From positions 57,980 to 121,979 of the forward strand of contig DKDP01000042.1 in the NCBI GenBank assembly GCA_002449395.1: DNA of 64,000 nt. The letters are read 5' to 3'. Below, piece after piece: positions 43,589 through 51,299 of this stretch (position 1 is its first letter; every line of letters starts with the position of its first letter). Below the pieces are notes generated by a model that had not been told where the DNA came from, searched no databases, and saw nothing but the letters and a program-made list of their open reading frames with translations. This DNA comes from Ruminococcaceae bacterium UBA6845. Its GTDB lineage: Bacteria; Bacillota; Clostridia; Oscillospirales; Acutalibacteraceae. The position numbers and the translations under genes were made by a program.

Positions 43589-43855
43589 CTTGGAAATTTT
43601 ATCTTCTTCTCTCTTCTCCTGTTCGATTTTAGGCGGATTATAGAACCACAAAGTGATCCAACTGTGCAGTTTCAAGCCCTCGACCCAATGTCTCGGAAAA
43701 TGCTTGCTTTCGGGGCAGGCAAAAACATCCTGCGACATTCTCAGATATCGGTGCCTGATCTTGCCGCCGCAGAGCCTGCTCAGCGTGTCGATGCTGATAG
43801 GGTTATCGTTAAGATCACTTTCTCTTATCACCTTATTGACCTTAAATGGATTCAC
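43586..43855 (-). CDS. Conserved-looking hypothetical protein (89 aa), own transcription unit
   Basis: I do not recognise this protein. It starts with GTG at 43855 (MNPFKVNKVIRESDLNDNPI) behind GGGGGTG, 5 nt away. Promoter (43879-43907) and terminator (43562-43588) bracket it tightly, which supports a real gene. The sequence has two Cys (LCGGK and FACPES), several basic patches and an aromatic segment (HSWITLWFYNPPK), and ends in a charged tail (EQEKREEDK). No signal peptide or membrane helix. It might be a small nucleic-acid-binding or regulatory protein, but this is a guess from composition only. It overlaps an antisense plus-strand frame that I reject. Confidence 0.7.
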   Translation of the reverse strand: MNPFKVNKVIRESDLNDNPISIDTLSRLCGGKIRHRYLRMSQDVFACPESKHFPRHWVEGLKLHSWITLWFYNPPKIEQEKREEDKISK

Positions 43856-43878
43856 AGAAGCACCCCCTTATTGTTTTT

Positions 43879-43907
43879 ATTTTATCATTTTGATCCCATT
43901 ATGTCAA
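43879..43907 (-). promoter_or_regulatory. Sigma-A-type promoter for the 89-aa gene
   Basis: On the minus strand a perfect TTGACA (43907-43902), 17-nt spacer and TAAAAT (43884-43879). Confidence 0.8.
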
Positions 43908-43941
43908 AGTAAAAATAAGAAAGAAAAAATCTTCCAAATAC

Positions 43942-43970
43942 TTCACAAACGGTGCAAAATATATTATAAT
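43942..43970 (+). promoter_or_regulatory. Sigma-A-type promoter for the 2-hydroxyacid dehydrogenase gene
   Basis: TTCACA (43942-43947), 17-nt spacer and TATAAT (43965-43970), 30 nt before the ATG at 44001. Divergent from the 89-aa gene promoter. Confidence 0.75.
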
Positions 43971-44000
43971 TTGTTTATACATATTGATGGAGGTCAGATT

Positions 44001-44960
44001 ATGAAAATTGTAATTTTGGACGCTTATACATCGAATCCCGGCGATCTCAGCTGGGAAAAGTTTGAAAAGCTCGGTGAATTGACGGTTTACGACCGCACAT
44101 CTCACGATGAGATAATTGAAAGATGTAAGGACGCCGATATAATTCTTGACAACAAGGTTGTTCTTGACGATGAAACAATCTCACAGCTTCCTAAGCTCAA
44201 ATACATCGGAATCCTCGCAACAGGATTTAATATAGTTGACATTGACTCAGCCAAGAGACACGGAATTGCCGTATGTAATGTACCGACATACTCAACCTCT
44301 GCGGTTGCACAGCTTACTTTCGCACTTATTCTTGAAATATATAACAGAGTATCGGTTCATAACGACGCCGTGCACTCAGGCGAATGGTCGTCCTGCAAGG
44401 ATTTCTGCTTCCAAAAAACTCCGCTTATCGAGCTTGCCGGCAAGACGATCGGCATAATCGGTTTCGGTAAAATCGGATATGAGGTTGCCAAAATCGCAGA
44501 TGCATTCGGAATGAACATACTCTGCAATGTGCACAACCCCAAGCCTCAGCCGAGCTTTAAAAATTTCAAATTCGTTTCACTCGACGAGCTTGCAAAGGAA
44601 AGTGACATTATTTCATTCCACTGTCCGCTTACGAATGAGACAAAGGGCATTGTAAACAGTGATTTCATTGCCAAAATGAAGAAGAACGCTATAATCATAA
44701 ACACCGCAAGAGGACCGATTATTGACGAACAGGCTCTTGCCGATGCGCTGAACAGCGGAAAAATCGCCGGTGCGGCGGTTGACGTTCTCTCCTGTGAGCC
44801 GCCGAAAAAGGACAATCCCCTGCTCAACTGCAAAAACTGCGTAATCACGCCGCACATAGCGTGGGCAGGATATGAAACAAGAGTCAGACTGCTCGACGTT
44901 GTTTACGATAATCTCAAATCATTCCTTGACGGAAAGCCCGTTAACGTTGTGAATAAATAA
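44001..44960 (+). CDS. D-2-hydroxyacid dehydrogenase (glycerate/hydroxypyruvate type)
   Basis: This NAD-dependent dehydrogenase of 319 residues reduces 2-ketoacids such as hydroxypyruvate. The NAD motif is TIGIIGFGKIGYEVA (GxGxxG). The substrate-binding LATGFNIVDID, the catalytic Arg in INTARGPIIDE, the Glu region near ALNSGKIAGAAVDVL and the His in ITPHIAWAG are all present. The ATG at 44001 has GGAGG 7 nt upstream. A longer frame back to 43653 covers the promoter and the opposite-strand gene and is rejected. The exact substrate is not known. Confidence 0.93.
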   Translation: MKIVILDAYTSNPGDLSWEKFEKLGELTVYDRTSHDEIIERCKDADIILDNKVVLDDETISQLPKLKYIGILATGFNIVDIDSAKRHGIAVCNVPTYSTSAVAQLTFALILEIYNRVSVHNDAVHSGEWSSCKDFCFQKTPLIELAGKTIGIIGFGKIGYEVAKIADAFGMNILCNVHNPKPQPSFKNFKFVSLDELAKESDIISFHCPLTNETKGIVNSDFIAKMKKNAIIINTARGPIIDEQALADALNSGKIAGAAVDVLSCEPPKKDNPLLNCKNCVITPHIAWAGYETRVRLLDVVYDNLKSFLDGKPVNVVNK

Positions 44961-44965
44961 AAATC

Positions 44966-44995
44966 ACGCCTTCTGCCGATATCGGCGGGAGGCGT
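44966..44995. other. Long hairpin between dehydrogenase and spoIVA
   Basis: A 13-bp stem with two G-T pairs (ACGCCTTCTGCCG/CGGCGGGAGGCGT) and ATAT loop begins 5 nt after the dehydrogenase stop. On the plus strand no U-tract follows, so it is either a weak terminator or an RNA 3'-end stabiliser. The minus strand would have a U-tract but no gene to end. Confidence 0.6.
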
Positions 44996-45024
44996 TCATA
45001 AAACCCGTCCCGTTCACATATGTA
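44996..45024 (+). promoter_or_regulatory. Candidate sporulation sigma-E-like promoter for spoIVA
   Basis: TCATAAA (44996-45002), a 14-nt spacer and CATATGTA (45017-45024). Spacing and the CATA core resemble sigma-E promoters, which drive spoIVA in Bacillus, but the rest of the -10 is poor. No sigma-A promoter is evident. Confidence 0.3.
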
Positions 45025-45062
45025 TTAACAAAAAATAATGTGCCTGAACGGGAGGATAAATT

Positions 45063-46547
45063 ATGTCAGCAGCAAGTACAAGCATTTATAAGGATATTCA
45101 GACAAGAACGGGCGGCGATATTTATATCGGCGTTGTCGGACCCGTCAGAACGGGAAAATCCACCTTTATCAAGCGTTTTATGGATTCTCTTGTCATTCCG
45201 AATATCGAGGATCAGAGCAAAAGGGAGCGTGCAACGGACGAATTGCCGCAATCGGCGTCGGGCAGAACAATTATGACTACCGAGCCGAAATTTATTCCCG
45301 AAAACGCCGTTGAAATCAATCTGCCCGACAATGCTCATTTCAGCGTGAGAATGATTGACTGCGTAGGTTATATTGTTCCGAGCTCTCTCGGCTATATTGA
45401 AAACGATCAGCCGAGAATGGTTAAAACGCCGTGGTTTGAAAAGGAAATTCCGTTCAATATGGCGGCAGAAATCGGAACACAAAAGGTTATTACCGAGCAC
45501 TCGACAATCGGTCTTGTGATCACAACGGACGGATCGATAAGCGACATTCCGAGAGATGAGTATGCCGAAGCCGAGGAAAGAGTCGTCAGCGAATTAAAGG
45601 AGCTTAATAAGCCGTTTATCGTGCTTCTGAACAGCACGGAGCCCGACAGCGAATCGGTCAGAAAGCTCGGCTGTGATCTCTCGGGCAAATATAATGTTCC
45701 CGTTATGCCCGTAAACTGCCTCCAACTCGACGAGGAGAAAATTAAAGCGATTCTTGCACAGATTCTTTTTGAATTTCCGATTCAGGAGGTTTGCGTTGAA
45801 CTCCCCGGTTGGGTAACCTCACTTGAAAAAGCACACTGGCTCAAGCGTGATATATTTGATTATATAAAGAAAGAGGCTGCCTCACTCACCCGTATTCGTG
45901 ACGTCAACGCCTTTTCAGCAAGCCTTAACCGCTGTAAATATATCGGCAAGGCGCTGATGAACAGTCTCAATCTCTCGGACGGAAGCGCTGTTGTAACGAC
46001 CACCGTTGAAAACGGTATGTTCTATAAAATTCTCGCCGAAAAAACAAAGCTCAATATTGAAAACGAAGAGGATTTGATGAACTGCATCGGAGAGCTTGCC
46101 GAGACGAAAAAATCCTATGACAGGATCAAAAATGCTCTTGACGAGGTTGAGGCAACAGGCTACGGAATTGTTATGCCGACAATGGATGAACTGCATCTTG
46201 AAGAGCCTGAAATTATGAAACAGGGCGGCAAATACGGCGTTCGTCTCAAGGCGTCCGCTCCGTCAATTCATATGATGAAGGTCAATACAAACACCGAGGT
46301 CGCCCCGCTTGTCGGAAGCGAATCACAATCCGAGGATCTTGTAATGTATCTTCTCAAGGAATTTGAAGAAAACCCGACCCAGATATGGGAATCTAATATC
46401 TTCGGAAAATCCCTGCACGAGCTTGTCAATGAGGGGCTTCACAACAAGCTGTTCAGAATGCCCACGGACGCTCGTATGAAATTACAGGAAACGCTGGAAA
46501 AAGTTATTAACGAGGGCTGCAGCGGATTGATCTGTATTATTCTCTGA
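45063..46547 (+). CDS. spoIVA: Stage IV sporulation protein A (SpoIVA)
   Basis: SpoIVA is an ATPase that polymerises on the outer forespore surface as the base layer of the spore coat, anchored by SpoVM. The 494-residue protein has the Walker A VVGPVRTGKSTFIKRF near residue 25-38, a switch-like TMTTEPKFIP-type segment (IMTTEPKFIPENAV) and DCVGYIVP. The conserved middle domain and the C-terminal SpoVM-binding tail (GCSGLICIIL) are intact. Length is as expected for the family. SD GGGAGG, 7 nt from ATG. Its partner spoVM is at 70-159. It is transcribed alone. Confidence 0.97.
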   Translation: MSAASTSIYKDIQTRTGGDIYIGVVGPVRTGKSTFIKRFMDSLVIPNIEDQSKRERATDELPQSASGRTIMTTEPKFIPENAVEINLPDNAHFSVRMIDCVGYIVPSSLGYIENDQPRMVKTPWFEKEIPFNMAAEIGTQKVITEHSTIGLVITTDGSISDIPRDEYAEAEERVVSELKELNKPFIVLLNSTEPDSESVRKLGCDLSGKYNVPVMPVNCLQLDEEKIKAILAQILFEFPIQEVCVELPGWVTSLEKAHWLKRDIFDYIKKEAASLTRIRDVNAFSASLNRCKYIGKALMNSLNLSDGSAVVTTTVENGMFYKILAEKTKLNIENEEDLMNCIGELAETKKSYDRIKNALDEVEATGYGIVMPTMDELHLEEPEIMKQGGKYGVRLKASAPSIHMMKVNTNTEVAPLVGSESQSEDLVMYLLKEFEENPTQIWESNIFGKSLHELVNEGLHNKLFRMPTDARMKLQETLEKVINEGCSGLICIIL

Positions 46548-46552
46548 TTCGA

Positions 46553-46580
46553 TTGACTTTTAATGAAAATGTAGTATAAT
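46553..46580 (+). promoter_or_regulatory. Sigma-A-type promoter for the antiporter gene
   Basis: TTGACT (46553-46558), 16-nt spacer and TATAAT (46575-46580). The leader of about 55 nt contains a short AAGG/CCTT hairpin. The promoter starts just after the spoIVA stop codon. Confidence 0.7.
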
Positions 46581-46643
46581 ATGTGTTTGACAAAATCAGA
46601 TTTCAGTAAGGTATAGCCTTAGATAAAAAAGGAAGTTGATACA

Positions 46644-47930
46644 ATGAATTTTGACGTTTTAAAAATTCTCTACTATCTCGCTATTATCCTCCTTGCAACC
46701 AAAGGTATGGGTATTCTTTCGAGAATGCTCGGTTTGCCGCAGGTTGTCGGTATGGTAATTGCAGGACTTCTGATCGGACCCGCAATATTCGGGCAGATTG
46801 ATTCAATCAGCTTTAATGGTATCATCAATCCGACGCAAGAGGAAATGGATGTCCTGAAGACCTTTTCTCAGATCGGCGTTGTGCTGATTCTTTTCTCAAG
46901 CGGACTTGAAACAGACACCAAGGAGCTCAGAAAAAGCGGCTTTGCCGCAACGATGGTTGCAACTATGGGCGTTATTGTACCGATTGCCCTCGGAACTGTT
47001 GTGACAGCGCTTTTTATGGGCGGCATCGGAACGCTTAAGGATCACGAAACACTTATGAACGCCCTGTTTGTCGGCTGTATTCTTGCCGCAACAAGCGTAG
47101 GTATAACCGTTGAGACCCTGCGTGAGCTCGGAAAGCTCAAAACAAAGGTCGGAACAACAATTCTCAGCGCCGCAATTATTGACGACGTTCTCGGTATAGT
47201 TGCACTCAGCCTGATAACAAGCCTCGACGGTGACGGAAGCGTCGGTATGACATTGCTTAAATCACTCGGCTTCTTTGTTGTCGGTATCGGTCTCGGCTTT
47301 CCGATCAAATACGCTTTCGTATGGATCTGTAAGCACTATCCGCACACGAGAAGAACGAGTATTTTTGCACTTGCGGTATGTTTTCTCTACGCTTATGCAG
47401 CTGAAACATTCTTCGGTATTGCGGCTATTACGGGCGCATTCCTCGCCGGAATTATGCTCAGCGGTCTCAAGGATACCGATTTTGTTGACAAAAAGGTTCT
47501 CACAAACGGATATATGATCTTCTCTCCGCTTTTCTTTGCTTATATCGGAATAAGCGCAGATTTCAGTTCGTTCAAGCCGTCCGACCTGATTTTCGGTCTT
47601 GTTTTTGTTGCCGTCGGAATTATCGGAAAGATTGTCGGCTGCGGTTCGGTAGCAAGGCTTTGCAAATACAACACACGTGATTCCGCAACAATCGGTTTCG
47701 GAATGATCGCACGCGGCGAGGTTGCGCTTGCCGTCTACACAACGGGACATTCGCTGATCAAGGAAACGGGCGGAATCAATCCGCTCATCGCAACGATTAT
47801 GCTGATCGTTATTTCCTCTATCCTCTGCCCTGTTTTCCTGAAGCTGGTATTCGGTTCTCACAAACACGAGGATTCACACCCGACAACGCTTCACGATATT
47901 CAGACTCATTCACTTGAGGGCGGATATTAA
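46644..47930 (+). CDS. Cation:proton antiporter (CPA2/Kef type)
   Basis: This 428-residue membrane transporter exchanges Na+ or K+ for H+. It opens with the CPA2 sequence ILSRMLGLPQVVGMVIAGLLIGPAIFG, has about twelve hydrophobic segments, and includes a conserved Asp pair in SAAIIDDVLGIVALS, the ion-binding motif of the family, and GMIARGEVALAV in the second repeat. There is no C-terminal RCK/TrkA domain; the tail after 405 is short and soluble (HKHEDSHPTT). Its own promoter and terminator make it monocistronic. Ion choice is not readable from sequence. Confidence 0.93.
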   Translation: MNFDVLKILYYLAIILLATKGMGILSRMLGLPQVVGMVIAGLLIGPAIFGQIDSISFNGIINPTQEEMDVLKTFSQIGVVLILFSSGLETDTKELRKSGFAATMVATMGVIVPIALGTVVTALFMGGIGTLKDHETLMNALFVGCILAATSVGITVETLRELGKLKTKVGTTILSAAIIDDVLGIVALSLITSLDGDGSVGMTLLKSLGFFVVGIGLGFPIKYAFVWICKHYPHTRRTSIFALAVCFLYAYAAETFFGIAAITGAFLAGIMLSGLKDTDFVDKKVLTNGYMIFSPLFFAYIGISADFSSFKPSDLIFGLVFVAVGIIGKIVGCGSVARLCKYNTRDSATIGFGMIARGEVALAVYTTGHSLIKETGGINPLIATIMLIVISSILCPVFLKLVFGSHKHEDSHPTTLHDIQTHSLEGGY

Positions 47931-47948
47931 TCTTATTAAAAGATAAAT

Positions 47949-47986
47949 GATCCGAAGCACTTAGATGTGTTTCGGATCGTTTTTTA
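47949..47986 (+). terminator. Terminator after the antiporter gene
   Basis: GATCCGAA pairs with TTCGGATC (8 bp) and can extend inside through CAC/GTG. A GTTTTTT tract follows. It begins 19 nt after the antiporter stop. Confidence 0.9.
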
Positions 47987-48019
47987 TGCCCTATTTTACT
48001 TACCGCTCTGAAATAGCGT

Positions 48020-48063
48020 AAAAAAAGACTGCACCATAGTCCAAAATGAACCATAATACAGCC
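48020..48063 (-). terminator. Terminator after pnp
   Basis: On the minus strand, a two-part stem (outer GGCUG/CAGUC; inner AUGGUUC/GGACUAU with G-U pairs) ends in seven U. It begins about 18 nt after the pnp stop. Confidence 0.75.
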
Positions 48064-48081
48064 TCAATTATTGCTTATAAA

Positions 48082-50277
48082 TTATTTGTGGTCTCTTCTT
48101 CCGCCTCTCGGACCGCCTCTGCGGCGGTCGCCTGACGGACGTCTCGGAGCGTCCGAAATCTCGTTCTCTGGAACAAGACCCTCGACCTCGATAAGAGCCT
48201 CACGGCGTGAAAGATTGATTCTGCCCTGATCGTCAATCTCACGAACCTTAACGATAACCTCGTCGCCAACATTAACAACGTCTGTTACCTTGTCAACTCT
48301 CTTGACATCAAGATGGCTGATGTGAACAAGACCCTCTTTGCCCGGAGCGATCTCAACGAATGCGCCGAAGTCCATAATTCTTGTTACAACGCCCTTGTAA
48401 ATAGCGCCGACCTCGGGGTCGTTAGCGATAGTCTCAATCATAAAGATTGCACGCTTTGCGTTCTCAATATCCTGAGAGCATACAAATACGCTGCCGTCCT
48501 CTTCAACGTCAACCTTACAATCGCACTCTGCGCAGATCTTCTGGATGACCTTGCCCTGCTTACCGATAACCTCGGCAATCTTGTCAACGGGAACCTTGGT
48601 TGAAAGCATCTTCGGAGCATACTTTGAAAGCTCTTTTCTCGGCTCGGGAATAACCGGAAGCATAATCTCGTCAAGGATGTAGCAACGAGCCTTGTATGTC
48701 TTTTCAAGAGCTTCCTTGATGATTTCGGGTGTAAGTCCGTGAACCTTGAGGTCCATCTGAATTGCTGTGATACCCTTCTTTGTACCCGCAACCTTGAAGT
48801 CCATATCGCCGAAGAAGTCCTCAAGACCCTGGATATCAACCATTGTCATAAAGCGGTCGCCCTCGGTAATAAGTCCGCAGGAAATACCTGCAACGGGAGC
48901 CTTAATCGGTACGCCTGCTGCCATAAGTGAAAGAGTTGAGCCGCAGATTGAGCCCTGTGAAGTTGAACCATTTGAGGAAAGAACCTCGGAAACAACACGG
49001 ATGCAGTATGGGAACTCTTCAACCGACGGAATAACGGGGAGAAGTGCTCTCTCTGCGAGTGCACCGTGACCGATCTCACGGCGTCCCGGTCCTCTGCTCG
49101 GACGAGTCTCGCCGACTGAGTATGACGGGAAGTTGTAGTGGTGAATATATCTCTTTTCGGTCTCGTTGTCGATACCGTCAAGCATCTGAACATCGCTCAT
49201 AGGTCCGAGTGTTGTGATTGAAAGGCACTGTGTCTGACCACGAGTAAACATACCTGAACCGTGAACGCGGCTGAGGAGGTCAACCTCTGCGTTAAGCGGA
49301 CGGATCTCATCGATTCCACGTCCGTCAACACGCTTGCCCTCGTCAAGAAGCCAGCGGCGAACGATGAACTTCTGGAGCTTATACATACAATCGTCGATCT
49401 TGGCGATGTCGTCGGGATAAACCTCGTCGAACTTCTCGTGAACAGCGGCATAGATCGGACGAAGAGCCTCGTCTCGGATTCTCTTGTCGTCTGTGTCAAG
49501 AGCAACCTTAACGTCGTCGATAGCAAACTCCTTGATAGCCTCGAACATCTCGGGAGCCGGATCGTTTGACGGGAAGTCGATCTTCTCCTTGCCTACCTCG
49601 GCACGGATGCCCTCGATGAACTTAACGATCTCCTGGTTAACCTTGTGAGCGTACATAATACCGTCGAACATATCCTCATTGGATACCTCGTTTGCGCCCG
49701 CCTCGATCATTGCAACAAGATCCTTGGTGGAAGCAACGGTAACAGCCATCTGCGAAACCTTTCTCTGCTCCTCGGTCGGGTTGATGACGTACTCGCCGTC
49801 AATGAGACCGACGGAAACACCCGAAATCGGGCCGTCCCACGGAATAGCCGAAATTGAAATTGCAACCGAAACACCGATCATAGCGGTAATCTCGGGTGAG
49901 CAATCGGGATCAACTGACATAACTGTTGCAACAACGCCTACATCGTTACGCATATCCTTCGGGAAAAGCGGACGAATCGGACGGTCGATAACACGTGAAG
50001 CAAGTGTTGCCTTCTCGGAAGCCTTACCCTCACGGCGCTGGAAAGAGCCGGGAATACGACCTACCGAATAGAGCTTCTCCTCGAAATCAACGGAAAGCGG
50101 GAAGAAATCAACACCCTCTCTGGGCTTGTCTGCCATTGTGGCTGTGCAAAGAACCTCAGTCTCACCGTAACGGATAAGACATGAACCGCCTGCGAGCTGA
50201 GCCATTTTACCGGTCTCGACTACGAGCGGACGTCCTGCAAGAGTTGTTTCAAATTTTCTGAAATCCTTGAAAAACAT
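48082..50277 (-). CDS. pnp: Polyribonucleotide nucleotidyltransferase (PNPase)
   Basis: PNPase degrades RNA 3' to 5' by phosphorolysis. The 731-residue protein has two RNase PH-like domains, the first beginning after MFFKDFRKFETTLAGRPLVVETGKMA, with FFPLSVDFEEK. The second has LDGIDNETEKR-type sequence and GRREIGHGALAERAL. A KH domain (IAEVIGKQGKVIQKI) and an S1 domain (GAIYKGVVTRIMDFGAFVEIAPGKEGLVHIS) follow. The C-terminal tail is Arg/Gly-rich (about 705-731, GDRRRGGPRGGRRDH), probably RNA binding. SD AGAGAGG, 7 nt from ATG. It is directly downstream of rpsO, as in many bacteria, with a large leader hairpin at 50310-50390. Confidence 0.97.
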   Translation of the reverse strand: MFFKDFRKFETTLAGRPLVVETGKMAQLAGGSCLIRYGETEVLCTATMADKPREGVDFFPLSVDFEEKLYSVGRIPGSFQRREGKASEKATLASRVIDRPIRPLFPKDMRNDVGVVATVMSVDPDCSPEITAMIGVSVAISISAIPWDGPISGVSVGLIDGEYVINPTEEQRKVSQMAVTVASTKDLVAMIEAGANEVSNEDMFDGIMYAHKVNQEIVKFIEGIRAEVGKEKIDFPSNDPAPEMFEAIKEFAIDDVKVALDTDDKRIRDEALRPIYAAVHEKFDEVYPDDIAKIDDCMYKLQKFIVRRWLLDEGKRVDGRGIDEIRPLNAEVDLLSRVHGSGMFTRGQTQCLSITTLGPMSDVQMLDGIDNETEKRYIHHYNFPSYSVGETRPSRGPGRREIGHGALAERALLPVIPSVEEFPYCIRVVSEVLSSNGSTSQGSICGSTLSLMAAGVPIKAPVAGISCGLITEGDRFMTMVDIQGLEDFFGDMDFKVAGTKKGITAIQMDLKVHGLTPEIIKEALEKTYKARCYILDEIMLPVIPEPRKELSKYAPKMLSTKVPVDKIAEVIGKQGKVIQKICAECDCKVDVEEDGSVFVCSQDIENAKRAIFMIETIANDPEVGAIYKGVVTRIMDFGAFVEIAPGKEGLVHISHLDVKRVDKVTDVVNVGDEVIVKVREIDDQGRINLSRREALIEVEGLVPENEISDAPRRPSGDRRRGGPRGGRRDHK

Positions 50278-50309
50278 TTTAATACCTCTCTGTAAAATTA
50301 TATTTCTAC

Positions 50310-50390
50310 GTCAGGCAAGGATTTAGCAATAAATCCGCAGTTTGAGCTTCAAGCTGTCGATTCACTGCTAAAACCGATAAGCTGCCCGAC
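50310..50390 (-). ncRNA. Long hairpin in the pnp leader (candidate autoregulatory element)
   Basis: On the minus strand GUCGGGCA (50390-50383) pairs with UGCCUGAC (50317-50310). Further in, UUUAGCAGUGAAUC (50372-50359) pairs over 14 bp, with G-U pairs, with GAUUUAUUGCUAAA (50335-50322). The apical part holds a small AGCU hairpin. In E. coli the pnp leader hairpin is cut by RNase III and then controls PNPase; a comparable role here is inference. Confidence 0.65.
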
Positions 50391-50417
50391 AAATAGATGC
50401 GTTTAAAAATCGACACT

Positions 50418-50449
50418 GAGGCAGACAGTAAAAGGATGCTGTCTGCCTC
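50418..50449 (-). terminator. Perfect hairpin between rpsO and pnp
   Basis: An 11-bp perfect stem (GAGGCAGACAG/CTGTCTGCCTC) with a 10-nt loop starts 10 nt after the rpsO stop. The U-tract (UUUUU) begins 8 nt beyond the stem, so termination would be partial. It could also be an RNA-processing or read-through element that lets pnp be co-transcribed. Confidence 0.7.
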
Positions 50450-50458
50450 ATTAGGAAC

Positions 50459-50722
50459 TTATTTACGGATGCCGAGTCTTGCGATGATAGCACGATATCT
50501 CTCGATATCAACTTTCTGCAAGTATGCAAGAAGGTTACGTCTGTGACCAACCATCTTAAGAAGACCTCTTCTTGAATGATGATCCTTCTTGTGTGTCTTG
50601 AGATGCTCTGTAAGGTCGTTGATTCTCTTTGTAAGAACAGCGATCTGTACCTCCGGTGAACCTGTGTCACCCTCGTGAAGAGCGTACTCAGCCATAATAG
50701 CCTGCTTCTCTGCCTGTGTCAT
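50459..50722 (-). CDS. rpsO: 30S ribosomal protein S15
   Basis: S15 binds the central domain of 16S rRNA early in 30S assembly and often represses its own mRNA. The 87-residue protein contains EGDTGSPEVQIAVLTKRIN, HKKDHHSRRGLLKMVGHRRN and YLQKVDIERYRAIIARLGIRK, which cover the whole family. I chose the ATG at 50722 with GAGGTG 6 nt upstream; a GTG three codons earlier is also in frame. The promoter is at 50832-50860 and a structured leader lies between. pnp follows. Confidence 0.97.
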   Translation of the reverse strand: MTQAEKQAIMAEYALHEGDTGSPEVQIAVLTKRINDLTEHLKTHKKDHHSRRGLLKMVGHRRNLLAYLQKVDIERYRAIIARLGIRK

Positions 50723-50731
50723 AATTTTCAC

Positions 50732-50826
50732 CTCATTAATAATATTTTGCGCCGACCTCCCAGGTTACGGCAGGTGAACACCGCATTGCGGTAAAACCCG
50801 TAATCCGAGAAAGCGGAAACACAACG
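50732..50826 (-). promoter_or_regulatory. Structured leader of rpsO (candidate S15 autoregulation site)
   Basis: The RNA between promoter and start can form GGAUUACGG (50806-50798) paired with CCGUAACC (50770-50763), one A bulged. Inside is ACCGC/GCGGU (50792-50780). Then CCUGGGAGGUCGGCG leads to the ribosome site. Such nested stems resemble S15 autoregulatory leaders known from several phyla. The assignment is from shape, not from a covariance search. Confidence 0.55.
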
Positions 50827-50831
50827 TTAGT

Positions 50832-50860
50832 ATTATACCACCCAAAATCGGGTTTGTAAA
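50832..50860 (-). promoter_or_regulatory. Sigma-A-type promoter for rpsO-pnp
   Basis: On the minus strand TTTACA (50860-50855), 17-nt spacer and TATAAT (50837-50832). Strong match. Confidence 0.85.
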
Positions 50861-50875
50861 GACTTTTTATAAGAA

Positions 50876-50910
50876 AATTTTAAGGGACTGTCGCGTTCGG
50901 CAACAGCCCC
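50876..50910 (-). terminator. Terminator after the small lipoprotein gene
   Basis: On the minus strand GGGGCUGU pairs with ACAGUCCC (8 bp, one G-U) around an 11-nt loop, followed by UUAAAAUUUU. It begins 7 nt after the stop codon. Confidence 0.75.
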
Positions 50911-50916
50911 TTTTAA

Positions 50917-51294
50917 TCAGCCGATCACGGTCACTTTATATGCCTTAATCGTTTTCGGGCTTTTCTTTGCGAGCTTTCCGTCGTAGGAAATTTCAAGCGT
51001 TGCGCCGATTTTGAGATCGTCACGGCTTATTTCCTTGCCGTCGGAATCATAGATCTTGTCCGATCCGCCCTTGAACTTGATATAAAGTCCGTCCTTGTCA
51101 TAAAGATCCGAATAGACGCCGCCGAGATCCTGAACCTCAACGATAAAATCCTTGCTGTCATCGGAATTTTTGATGCTGTAATTTGCAATTATCGTGCTTG
51201 CAGCTTCACTTGCGCCGTCGGATCCGTTACCGCAAGATGTAAGTATAAGCAAGCCCATTACCGCAATAAGAACAACTGAAATGACTTTTTTCAT
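50917..51294 (-). CDS. Small lipoprotein (125 aa), unknown function
   Basis: The start at 51294 gives a signal peptide (MKKVISVVLIAVMGLLILTSC) with lipobox LTSC and then a Ser/Ala/Gly-rich spacer. The mature part (about 40-125) is beta-rich and includes a DLGGVYSDLYDKDGLYIKFKGG segment and a KIYDSDGKEI turn, resembling small OB-like or SH3-like wall-facing lipoproteins. I do not recognise a family. It is 5 nt downstream of the DUF4474 lipoprotein gene, so it is probably its operon partner; the SD overlaps that gene's stop. Both would be anchored in the outer face of the membrane. Confidence 0.85.
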   Translation of the reverse strand: MKKVISVVLIAVMGLLILTSCGNGSDGASEAASTIIANYSIKNSDDSKDFIVEVQDLGGVYSDLYDKDGLYIKFKGGSDKIYDSDGKEISRDDLKIGATLEISYDGKLAKKSPKTIKAYKVTVIG

Positions 51295-51299
51295 TCCGC

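Noticed and set aside
43653..44000. N-terminal extension of the 2-hydroxyacid dehydrogenase frame
   Set aside because: The extension covers the dehydrogenase promoter and an opposite-strand gene with its own signals. The ATG at 44001 has GGAGG and fits the family start.
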